Positions 5,589 through 11,474 of a stretch of DNA of 11,474 nt are shown here, one piece after another. A program made the position numbers and the translations under genes. This DNA is from an uncultured Collinsella sp. (GTDB lineage: Bacteria > Actinomycetota > Coriobacteriia > Coriobacteriales > Coriobacteriaceae), in the NCBI GenBank assembly GCA_958407555.1, contig CATYJC010000053.1, forward strand, positions 1 through 11,474. The letters run 5' to 3'. The notes beneath the pieces were generated by a model. That model was not told where the DNA came from, did no database searches, and saw only the letters and a list, made by a program, of their open reading frames with translations. Within the stretch, counting starts at the first letter, position 1. Each line of letters starts with the position of its first letter.

Positions 5589-7172
5589 ATGTCTGATTGT
5601 TTGACGGTCCTGACGTCTAAGAGCGTCTTTACCGGTACGGGGGACCTGCCGTTTGAAGGTTTCGTAGCGGTCCGTGGCAATCGAATTGAGGCGGTTGGCA
5701 CCAAGTGCGAGGTAGCTTCGTATTTGACCCAGGCGGACGAGGTGGTTGACCTGGGCGACCGCACCGTCATGCCCGGCCTGATCGATGTGCATACCTTCTA
5801 TACGGGCTGGGCACTGCGGACGTTGAGGTCTGATCTGTCCGGCGTCGCTGATGCCAAAGAGGCCGTGTCGCTCTTGCGTGCATGGAAAGATGATCATCCG
5901 GATTGCGCGGCGGCTTTTGGCCACAACCTGCCCGAAACGTTGGCGTCGGATGCCGAGAACGCAAATACAGCAGCTGTGTTTGACGAGTGTTTTGGTGATA
6001 TCCCTGTCGTCTGCTTTACACCGGGCGCGGAGACCTGCGTTCTCAACGCTGCCGCCAGTGCGCGATACGGCTTTACACCCCAGGCGTGCTATGCCGAGAA
6101 GATCTGGCGCATGATGAGCGATTTCCTCGCGCTGCCCGAGGTGCGTGCCGGGTATTCGGACTACATGAGCATGCTTAACGAGCGCGGCGTTACCGCCATC
6201 AAGGAGATGGCATTCGATGACTACTACGGCTTTGCCGACGAAATGGCTCGCCGTGAGGAATCTGGTGAGCTGACGGTTCGCGTCTCTATGATGTCGCAGC
6301 CGGTGGGTGCCGGTGCAAATCTGGCATATGCCCGCGAGGCACGAGAGCGCTTCCGGGGACCGTTCGTTCGTTTTTCTGGCTTCAACCGTATGACCGATCG
6401 AGGCGTATGGGCGGGGCTTGCCGAGATGATTGACCCCTATGAGGACACGGCCGATGCGGGCGCTGCCGGCAAGACGGTCGTTGAGGAGCCAGAGTGGGAT
6501 CTGATTGAGAACGAGCTGCGTGCAATTGATGCTGACGGTTTCCGATATTCCTTGCATTGCCAGGGCGATGGCGCCGTTCGTCGCACCGTGGCGCTCTATG
6601 CCTCGCTGCCTCGAGACGAGCATGGGCGGTTGCTTCGCCGCCATGCGATTACCGATCTCGAGAACTCTGACCCGACCGATCTTGTCGAGTTTGGCAAGTT
6701 AGGTGGAATTTGCGAGGTCTATCCGCAGATTCTGACGCTGGACCGGCGCGAGGATTGCCTGTCGATGATGCGTCGACAAATTGGCGAGACGCGACTTTTG
6801 CACAGCTGGAATCGCCGCGGCATGGAAGATTCCGGATGCACGGTGTGCTGTGGTACGGATTTGCCGCTGCTGGTTCCGAGCCTGGGCGAGTCAATCTACA
6901 GCGCGTGCGGCGGATTCTTCGCCGACGGACTGCCCGTGAATGAGGCCAACGTGCTGACGCTTGTCGAGCTCTTGCGCGCTTGGACTGCCGGGGGCGCGTA
7001 CGATCTGATGCGCGAAGACGAGCTGGGTACGCTCGATGTCGGCAAACTTGCCGATATCTGCGTGCTCGATCGGGATGTGTTCGACCTCGATTATCGCGAC
7101 GCACGCGATCTTTCGGTTGATATGACGATGTCGGACGGACAAATCGTGTTCGATCGAAATAAGGAGGCATAG
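5589..7172 (+). CDS. YtcJ-like amidohydrolase (amidohydrolase_3 family)
   Basis: A 527-residue cytosolic metal-dependent hydrolase of the amidohydrolase superfamily, closest in layout to YtcJ. The beta-sandwich halves lie at the two ends (about 1-60 and 480-525, with GTLDVGKLADICVLD), and a TIM barrel lies between. Visible landmarks are PGLIDVH (H68), FGHNLPETLA, GVTAIKE (K205), HCQGDGAV (H323), RHAITD (H352) and CGTDLPLLVPSL (D424). The usual HxH metal pair after strand 1 is HTF here: F70 replaces the second histidine. I choose ATG 5589 because AGGTGG sits 5 bases upstream; the frame is open from GTG 5580, directly after the transporter stop. Location between transporter and epimerase, with spacing of 1-9 bases, says it acts on the same substrate. 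It may release the amine from a larger precursor or process the freed amine. The reaction is not determined. Confidence 0.78.
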   Translation: MSDCLTVLTSKSVFTGTGDLPFEGFVAVRGNRIEAVGTKCEVASYLTQADEVVDLGDRTVMPGLIDVHTFYTGWALRTLRSDLSGVADAKEAVSLLRAWKDDHPDCAAAFGHNLPETLASDAENANTAAVFDECFGDIPVVCFTPGAETCVLNAAASARYGFTPQACYAEKIWRMMSDFLALPEVRAGYSDYMSMLNERGVTAIKEMAFDDYYGFADEMARREESGELTVRVSMMSQPVGAGANLAYAREARERFRGPFVRFSGFNRMTDRGVWAGLAEMIDPYEDTADAGAAGKTVVEEPEWDLIENELRAIDADGFRYSLHCQGDGAVRRTVALYASLPRDEHGRLLRRHAITDLENSDPTDLVEFGKLGGICEVYPQILTLDRREDCLSMMRRQIGETRLLHSWNRRGMEDSGCTVCCGTDLPLLVPSLGESIYSACGGFFADGLPVNEANVLTLVELLRAWTAGGAYDLMREDELGTLDVGKLADICVLDRDVFDLDYRDARDLSVDMTMSDGQIVFDRNKEA

Positions 7173-7173
7173 G

Positions 7174-8025
7174 ATGTCTGAATCCAAACCGACGCTGCGC
7201 CGCGAACAGATTGCGGGCATGAATATCCACTACATCATGTGGTCGCTCGATTACTTCCTTGATGTGCAGCAGCGTTTGGGCTTTGAGTCCATTGAGCTGT
7301 GGTGTGCGGAGCCACATGTGACGCTCGACCACACGGGCTACTTTGAGGCTGAGGTCCTGGCGAAAAAGGCTGCAGACCGTGGGCTTAGGTATCGTACTCT
7401 GTGCCCCGAGAATGTTGTCTATCCTTGGCAGTACTGCGCACGCAAACCGCTGCATGAACAGCGCAGCCTGGCGTACTTTAAACACGGCATTGAGCTTGCC
7501 GAGGTACTTGGGTGCGACCGTATGTCCGTCAACTCGGGCTGGGGCGACTGGGACGAGGACCGCGAGGAAGCCTGGAAGCGCAGCCGCGAGCACTTGTCCA
7601 TTCTGGCGGAGTATGCCGGCGAGCACGGTCTGGTGCTTACGATGGAAAGCCTGCGTCCCGAGGAGAGCAACCTTGTGACGACGGTTTCCGATGCGAAGCG
7701 CATGATTGACGAGGTCGCGAGCCCGTACTTACAGCCCATGGTTGATACAACCGCGATGGGCGTTGCTGGCGAGACGCTCGAGGACTGGTTTGCCACCTTT
7801 GGTGATGGGGCAATTCACGAGATGCACTTTATCGACGGTGACCCGTATGGCCATCTGGTGTGGGGCGATGGCAAGCACGATATGGACGCCTTCGTTGCCA
7901 CACTCAACGTCCATGGTTTCGACGGCATGCTGGGCCAGGAAATTACGGACGGCCGTTACTACGATGACCCGGCGGCGGCTGATGCCAAGAACATGGCCGC
8001 ATTCGAGAAATATCTGATTGACTAA
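7174..8025 (+). CDS. frlC: FrlC-like sugar isomerase/epimerase (fructoselysine 3-epimerase type)
   Basis: A 283-residue TIM-barrel protein of the xylose isomerase-like superfamily. It resembles E. coli FrlC, which interconverts fructoselysine and psicoselysine at C3. Shared features include GFESIELWCAEPH near the start (FrlC GYDGIEIWGGRPH), the CPENVVYPW segment (FrlC TPETNGYPY) and MESLRPEESN (FrlC LEPLTPYESN). The metal ligands expected for this fold are E158, D191 in MVDTT, H218 in MHFID and E256 in GQEIT. Length is close to the E. coli protein. AAGGAGG (7161-7167), inside the end of the amidohydrolase gene, serves this ATG, and the two genes are one base apart, so translation is probably coupled. 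The epimerase lets the cell use the psicose-type adduct as well as the fructose-type one. Exact substrate is inferred from neighbours; another ketose-amine epimerase is possible. Confidence 0.8.
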   Translation: MSESKPTLRREQIAGMNIHYIMWSLDYFLDVQQRLGFESIELWCAEPHVTLDHTGYFEAEVLAKKAADRGLRYRTLCPENVVYPWQYCARKPLHEQRSLAYFKHGIELAEVLGCDRMSVNSGWGDWDEDREEAWKRSREHLSILAEYAGEHGLVLTMESLRPEESNLVTTVSDAKRMIDEVASPYLQPMVDTTAMGVAGETLEDWFATFGDGAIHEMHFIDGDPYGHLVWGDGKHDMDAFVATLNVHGFDGMLGQEITDGRYYDDPAAADAKNMAAFEKYLID

Positions 8026-8087
8026 AACAACTATCGGCCACGCAACCAACGTCATTGATTGCGGCCCAAACAAGAAAGGAACTGGAT

Positions 8088-9056
8088 ATGAACGCACACG
8101 ATCTGATCAAAGAGGCAATTGCCGAGAAGGGCAAGTTCGACAGCGTCTACTGGATTGCTTGCGGTGGCTCCATGATCGATTTGATCCCGGCTCATGAGCT
8201 TCTGCAGCGCGAGGCAACCACCTTCACTTCGTATATCTATACCGCGCGTGAATTCGACATTATGCGTCCGCGTCGTCTGGGCGAGAAGTCCCTGGTCATC
8301 GCTTGCAGCCACAGTGGCAATACCCCGGAGGTCATCGAGGGCTGCGAGATTGCCCTTGCCGCCGGCGCTACGGTGATCGCCCAGACCGACAACGCTGGAT
8401 CCAAGATCGATTCCGGCAAGTGGACCACGTGGGTCTACCCATGGGGCGAGGGTGTGCCGCAGGCCGAGGTCCCCGCTGGCATTTCGCTGTCGCTTGCGGC
8501 AGAGCTGCTCGATCAGCAGGAGGGCTACGCCGATCTTGCCGACATGTATGCCGGTATCGCCGAGATGGATAAGATTCTTCCCCCGGCACGCGAGAAGGTA
8601 AATGCCGAGCTGGGCGATCGCTTTGCCAAGCTTTGCCAGGAGCACGAGTTCTTCTATATTCTGGGCAGCGGTCCCAACTTTAGCCAGACCTATGGTTTCG
8701 CTATCTGCTCTCTTATGGAGATGCAGTGGCAGCACTGCAGCTACATCCACTCTGCCGAGTACTTCCATGGCCCCTTCGAGGCTACTCAGGATGGCGTTTT
8801 TTACTTCCTGCAGATGGGCTCCAGCGAGTGCCGTGCTATGGACGAGCGCGCCCTGGCGTTCCTTAAGACGCATACCGATACGCTGATGGTGCTCGATGCC
8901 AAGGAGTACGGTATGGAAGCCGTGCCGGCGAGCGTCCGTGCCTATCTGGACCCGGTGCTGTTCTACGCCATGAACTGCGAGCTGCGTGCTGCACGCGGCA
9001 AGGTGTTTGATCACGATCCCGATTTCCGCCGCTATATGGGTGTTGTCGAGTACTAG
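8088..9056 (+). CDS. frlB: SIS-domain 6-phosphofructosyl-amine deglycase (FrlB/FraB type)
   Basis: A 322-residue cytosolic enzyme with two sugar-isomerase (SIS) domains, about 15-140 and 175-310, like the isomerase half of glucosamine-6-phosphate synthase. FrlB-type members cleave fructosyl-amino acid 6-phosphate to glucose 6-phosphate and the free amino compound. Evidence: YWIACGGS and CSHSGNTPEVIEG (phosphate-binding loop, about 73-85), ILGSGPN in the second domain, SAEYFHGPFE (E224, H227; compare GEFRHGPLE in E. coli FrlB) and the family-specific C-terminus DPDFRRYMGVVEY (E. coli DERRYYGGLVEY). The N-terminus is roughly 20-30 residues shorter than E. coli FrlB. ATG 8088 is chosen over an in-frame ATG at 8055 because AAAGGA (8075-8080) sits 7 bases upstream. 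It follows frlC after 62 bases and is closely followed by the kinase that makes its substrate. It could act on fructose-asparagine instead of fructoselysine. Confidence 0.87.
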   Translation: MNAHDLIKEAIAEKGKFDSVYWIACGGSMIDLIPAHELLQREATTFTSYIYTAREFDIMRPRRLGEKSLVIACSHSGNTPEVIEGCEIALAAGATVIAQTDNAGSKIDSGKWTTWVYPWGEGVPQAEVPAGISLSLAAELLDQQEGYADLADMYAGIAEMDKILPPAREKVNAELGDRFAKLCQEHEFFYILGSGPNFSQTYGFAICSLMEMQWQHCSYIHSAEYFHGPFEATQDGVFYFLQMGSSECRAMDERALAFLKTHTDTLMVLDAKEYGMEAVPASVRAYLDPVLFYAMNCELRAARGKVFDHDPDFRRYMGVVEY

Positions 9057-9070
9057 AAGGGACAAAGGCC

Positions 9071-9934
9071 ATGGCATTTAACGTTAACGCGCTCGGATTT
9101 GGCGACAACGTCGTCGATCGCTACGAGCATATCCACACCATGTATCCTGGCGGCAACGCGGTGAACTTCGCCGTGTATGCCAAGAAATGCGGTGCCGCAC
9201 GCTCCGCATACATGGGCATTTTTGGCAATGATGCCGCTGCCGAGCATGTCATTGCAAGCCTCGAGGATGAGGGTATCGAGCTTGATAAGTGCGAGCAGAT
9301 GATTGGCGAGAACGGAGCGGCTCGCGTGACCGTCGTTGACGGTGACCGTGTCTTCCTTGGTTCCAACGAGGGCGGTATCCGTGGCGATGCGCGCTATGTC
9401 CTCGATCGCTTTGACCTTTCGTACATGAAGCAGTTCGATGTGGTTCATTCGGGCAACTATTGCTTTACCGAGCGCGAGCTGCCCAAGTTGAAGACTGCGG
9501 GCGTCACGGTCTCTTTTGACTTTTCGGACGACTCCACCGACGAGTATTACGAGCAGATTGCGCCCTACGTCGATTTTGCTTTCTTTAGTGCGGCGGATGC
9601 CGCGAGTGAGGACGAGATTCGCGAACGTCTGGCATGGGTGAAGGGCCTGGGTCCGTGTTTTGTGTCGGCTACGGCGGGCGCCGAAGGCTGCATTGCTTAC
9701 GACGGCGAGCGTTATTACCGCCAGCTGGCTAAACCGGTAACGGACATGAAGGACACCATGGGGGCGGGCGACTCGTTCCTCACCTCGTTTTTGATGTGTT
9801 ATCTCGATTCCGCCAAGCGCGGTGAGGATGGCGCCGAGGCCATCGAGCGCGCGCTCGACTTTGCTGCCGGGTTTGCCTCGACCGTGTGCGGCATGGAAGG
9901 TTCTTGGGGTCACGGAGCACCAATCGTCGAATAG
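9071..9934 (+). CDS. frlD: PfkB-family fructosyl-amine 6-kinase (FrlD type)
   Basis: A 287-residue ribokinase/PfkB-family sugar kinase, expected to phosphorylate the imported fructosyl-amino acid at C6 with ATP and so supply the SIS-domain deglycase. The N-terminus GFGDNVVDRY followed by YPGGNAVNFAVYAKKCG (about 9-40) closely matches E. coli FrlD (GDNCVDIY, SGGNAVNVAVYCTRYG) rather than generic fructokinases. FDFSDD (149-154) and DFAFFSA also have FrlD counterparts. The PfkB signature DTMGAGDSF (228-236) contains catalytic base D234 and the anion hole. It is about 25 residues longer than E. coli FrlD, partly at the C-terminus. AAGGGA (9057-9062), overlapping the end of the deglycase gene region, lies 8 bases before the ATG; only 14 bases separate the genes. 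It is the last gene of the operon and is followed by hairpins. Substrate identity (lysine, asparagine or other adduct) is not fixed by sequence. Confidence 0.88.
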   Translation: MAFNVNALGFGDNVVDRYEHIHTMYPGGNAVNFAVYAKKCGAARSAYMGIFGNDAAAEHVIASLEDEGIELDKCEQMIGENGAARVTVVDGDRVFLGSNEGGIRGDARYVLDRFDLSYMKQFDVVHSGNYCFTERELPKLKTAGVTVSFDFSDDSTDEYYEQIAPYVDFAFFSAADAASEDEIRERLAWVKGLGPCFVSATAGAEGCIAYDGERYYRQLAKPVTDMKDTMGAGDSFLTSFLMCYLDSAKRGEDGAEAIERALDFAAGFASTVCGMEGSWGHGAPIVE

Positions 9935-9940
9935 CCGAGC

Positions 9941-9974
9941 GGTCCCGGGGAGGTGCAGGATCCTCCCCGGGACC
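9941..9974 (+). terminator. Very stable hairpin at the operon end
   Basis: GGTCCCGGGGAGG (9941-9953) and CCTCCCCGGGACC (9962-9974) are a perfect 13-bp GC-rich inverted repeat around an 8-base loop, starting 6 bases after the kinase stop. No T-run follows on either strand, so it is not a canonical intrinsic terminator. It may stabilise the 3' end of the operon mRNA or work together with the AT-rich repeat right after it. Confidence 0.5.
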
Positions 9975-9980
9975 TCGTGT

Positions 9981-10046
9981 GCAAAAAATGCCAAATATGA
10001 GTAATGTATCCATTTCGGTAACAGTACTCATATTTAGCATTTTTGC
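9981..10046. terminator. AT-rich inverted repeat, probable bidirectional terminator
   Basis: AAATATGAGTA (9993-10003) pairs perfectly with TACTCATATTT (10025-10035) around a 21-base loop. After one mismatch the stem continues with GCAAAAAATGC (9981-9991) against GCATTTTTGC (10037-10046), with one bulged A. The T-rich outer arms follow the 11-bp core on both strands, which suits termination of transcription arriving from either side. It lies between the convergent kinase gene (ends 9934) and TatD-family gene (ends 10057). Its length and mixed composition could also mark an interspersed repeat element. Confidence 0.6.
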
Positions 10047-10056
10047 CCACTAGGGG

Positions 10057-10848
10057 TTAGCGAAGGCAGCGCAGGTCAAAAACATAGTGCGCATTTGCTA
10101 AAACTGCCGACTCGATGCGCTTTGCGTCGCAGTTTTTGAGCGAGGCGATGCGTTCTGAGGTCCTTGTGAGTGATCTGATGAGCGACTGCGCGCTTGTTTC
10201 TGTGTTTGGTTCGGCTGGCGCATCGGTCTCGAGCAGTAGACGGTCGAGTGGAATCTGTCGGGCATATTCGCGACCGCGCTTGGTGGCGAGCATGCGTTCG
10301 TTGACGGAAAAATAGCAGCCCGCATTACGCGCGCGGACGAGTTCGTCCGAAGTGCCGCTAAACCAGTGGAAGATGATAACGGGGGAGTCGGAGTTTGGGA
10401 TGAGTAGTCCATGCGATTCGAGGACGTCCAGTACGGTTCCTGCCGAACGAACGGCGTGAATTGATATCACGCGTTCGGCAAGAGGGCACTGCACGAGTGT
10501 ATCGCAGAGCCGGTCAAATGCCTGTATTTGTAGCGGCTCACTTCCATCAAAGCGCGCGGAAAAGTCGAGTCCCACCTCGCCGATGTAGTGCTCTTGAGCA
10601 GCAACTTTGCAAAGCAGATTGACTTCGGCAGGACCGCAGCGGCCGTCGGCGAGCCACCAGGGATGGAGGCCGACGCCCTTGATGACGGTGGGAAGGCGAC
10701 GGGCTTGCCCATGTGCGCTAGCGAAGTCGCGTGGATCGACGCCGCAATCAAATAGACCCAAGCCCAGCGCCGTCGCCTCATCGGCAACGGCGTCCGGGTG
10801 AGCCATTAAATCAAGATGGCAGTGTGCATCAAATAACCGGGGCTCCAT
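10057..10848 (-). CDS. tatD: TatD-family metal-dependent hydrolase (putative DNase)
   Basis: A 263-residue TIM-barrel metallo-hydrolase of the TatD family, cytosolic, whose characterised members act as 3'-5' exonucleases in DNA processing. The full ligand set is visible: DAHCHLD (H9, H11), GEVGLD (E91), SIHAV (H131), FHWFSG (H161) and ETDAP (D209), together with the family segment GVGLHPW (58-64). Length is normal. The start ATG has GGAG 9 bases upstream, which overlaps the region just after the stop of the upstream tRNA-modification gene; the gap between the two is 14 bases, so they are probably co-transcribed. It converges on the sugar-amine operon and ends just before the bidirectional terminator. 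The family assignment is secure; whether it is the TatD/YcfH/YjjV orthologue is not. Confidence 0.87.
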   Translation of the reverse strand: MEPRLFDAHCHLDLMAHPDAVADEATALGLGLFDCGVDPRDFASAHGQARRLPTVIKGVGLHPWWLADGRCGPAEVNLLCKVAAQEHYIGEVGLDFSARFDGSEPLQIQAFDRLCDTLVQCPLAERVISIHAVRSAGTVLDVLESHGLLIPNSDSPVIIFHWFSGTSDELVRARNAGCYFSVNERMLATKRGREYARQIPLDRLLLETDAPAEPNTETSAQSLIRSLTRTSERIASLKNCDAKRIESAVLANAHYVFDLRCLR

Positions 10849-10862
10849 CTCGGCGCGCTCCG

Positions 10863-11474
10863 CTAGTCCAAGCGCTGGCCATCGGCGCGCACGCGCTCGG
10901 TGCCGCGGCCACTGATCTGGCGGATAACCTCTCCGGCGATCATCTGGCCCATGATGGGCGGCATAAAGCTGGCGGTGCCCAACTCGGTGCGCTCGTGGAT
11001 ATTGGAAGGGTCGCGGGGCTGTGTCTTAACCGATTCCTCGCAGCTAAACAGTACATGCAGACTCTTGATTCCGCGCTTCTTGCATTCTTTGCGCATGATG
11101 CGGCTCATGGGGTCACGTACCGTATCGAAAATGTCGGCAAAGCGGAGGCACTCGGGATGGAGCTTGTTGGCCCCGCCCATGGAGCTAACCAAACGAATGT
11201 CGTGGTCCTGAGCATATTTGGCAATGGTGAGCTTGGCCGAGATGGTGTCGATGGCGTCGACGACGTAGTTGAGCTTGCCGTCTGTTTGCTCCAAAACGCT
11301 CGCGAAGAACTCGTCGATGTTGTCGCTCAGCAGGTATTCGGTGCGCTTGATAACGGTGGCGGCGGGATTGATATCGCGAATCATGGCTTCCATCACGTCA
11401 ACCTTGCGCTTGCCGATGGTGCTGTGAAAGGCGATGGCCTGGCGATTGATATTGCTGGGCGCGATGATGTCCTT
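10863..11474 (-). CDS. tcdA: tRNA threonylcarbamoyladenosine dehydratase, N-terminus beyond right edge
   Basis: The last 203 residues of a ThiF/E1-like protein of the TcdA (CsdL/YgdL) type, which uses ATP to cyclise the t6A base at position 37 of ANN-decoding tRNAs. The frame is open to the window edge, so the N-terminal ATP-binding glycine loop is missing. Visible family features are SNINRQ and the FHSTIGKRKVDVM helix, MIRDINPAATV, NYVVDAIDTISAKLTIAKYA, VSSMGGANKLHP, VRDPMSRIMRKECKKRGI and SLHVLFSCEES. These correspond in order to E. coli TcdA segments (TNINRQ, YVIDAIDSVRPKAALI, TGGAGGQIDP, QDPLAAKLRERL, VFSTE). The start is not in the window; a GTG near 11396 is internal. It is followed after 14 bases by the TatD-family gene on the same strand. 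Confidence 0.87.
   Translation of the reverse strand, partial: KDIIAPSNINRQAIAFHSTIGKRKVDVMEAMIRDINPAATVIKRTEYLLSDNIDEFFASVLEQTDGKLNYVVDAIDTISAKLTIAKYAQDHDIRLVSSMGGANKLHPECLRFADIFDTVRDPMSRIMRKECKKRGIKSLHVLFSCEESVKTQPRDPSNIHERTELGTASFMPPIMGQMIAGEVIRQISGRGTERVRADGQRLD

Noticed and set aside
4434..6644. 736-codon open frame on the minus strand
   Set aside because: It is antisense to both the YfcC-type transporter and the amidohydrolase, has no recognisable domain, is rich in His, Arg and Gly as shadows of GC-rich genes are, and the opposite strand encodes clear protein families.
8026..8087. GGCC-CGCAA/TTGCG-GGCC partial symmetry between the epimerase and deglycase genes
   Set aside because: The pairing needs bulges and only 5 perfect base pairs remain; it is not distinct from chance in a GC-rich interval.
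9078..9087. Palindrome TTAACGTTAA at the start of the kinase gene
   Set aside because: It is inside coding sequence (codons for Phe-Asn-Val-Asn), only 10 bp, and unrelated to the operator candidate beyond ACGTT.
8052..9994. Long minus-strand open frames opposite the deglycase and kinase
   Set aside because: They are codon-bias shadows of strongly conserved plus-strand genes and lack convincing ribosome binding sites.
10863..11396. Start of the tRNA dehydratase gene at GTG 11396
   Set aside because: The frame continues without a stop to the window edge and the upstream residues (SNINRQ and following) belong to the conserved TcdA core, so the true start is outside the window.
1..11474. tRNA genes, CRISPR arrays, transposase genes
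   Set aside because: Scanned for cloverleaf-like sequences, regularly spaced repeats and transposase motifs; none was found.

Overview
The window looks like a chromosomal segment of a gut Coriobacteriia, most likely Collinsella or a close relative. This is inferred from the GC-rich coding sequence, strong GGAGG-type ribosome binding sites, gut-type gene content and divergence of the encoded proteins from enterobacterial homologues. No database search was possible. There are 11 protein genes (two cut by the window edges) and no tRNA, rRNA, CRISPR array or recognisable insertion sequence.

Left part (1-3026). An unrecognised gene on the minus strand runs off the left edge; its ATG is at 833. 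A gene-free stretch of about 600 bases (834-1436) holds a likely minus-strand promoter, imperfect direct repeats and small hairpins. Two HAD-superfamily phosphatase genes follow on the plus strand: a Cof-type (1437-2279) and a beta-phosphoglucomutase-like one (2344-3003). Each is followed by a predicted intrinsic terminator.

Centre (3074-9974). This is the main feature: a sugar-amine (Amadori product) utilisation locus. It begins with a HutC-type GntR regulator (3154-3897), preceded by a 19-bp-stem inverted repeat. A likely terminator hairpin, a candidate promoter and a perfect 9-5-9 palindrome (probable operator) follow. Then come five genes on the plus strand: a YfcC/DcuC-type transporter, a YtcJ-like amidohydrolase, a FrlC-like epimerase, a FrlB/FraB-like SIS-domain deglycase and a FrlD-like PfkB kinase. 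The expected route is import of a fructosyl-amino acid (or its psicosyl epimer, corrected by the FrlC-like enzyme), 6-phosphorylation by the kinase, and cleavage by the deglycase to glucose 6-phosphate plus the free amine. The amidohydrolase is not part of the E. coli frl pathway and may release or process the amine side. The transporter family recalls the fructose-asparagine (fra) locus more than frl, so the exact substrate is open.

Right part (9975-11474). A long AT-rich inverted repeat, suited to act as a bidirectional terminator, separates the operon from two minus-strand housekeeping genes: tcdA (tRNA t6A dehydratase, cut by the right edge) and a TatD-family metallo-hydrolase directly downstream of it.
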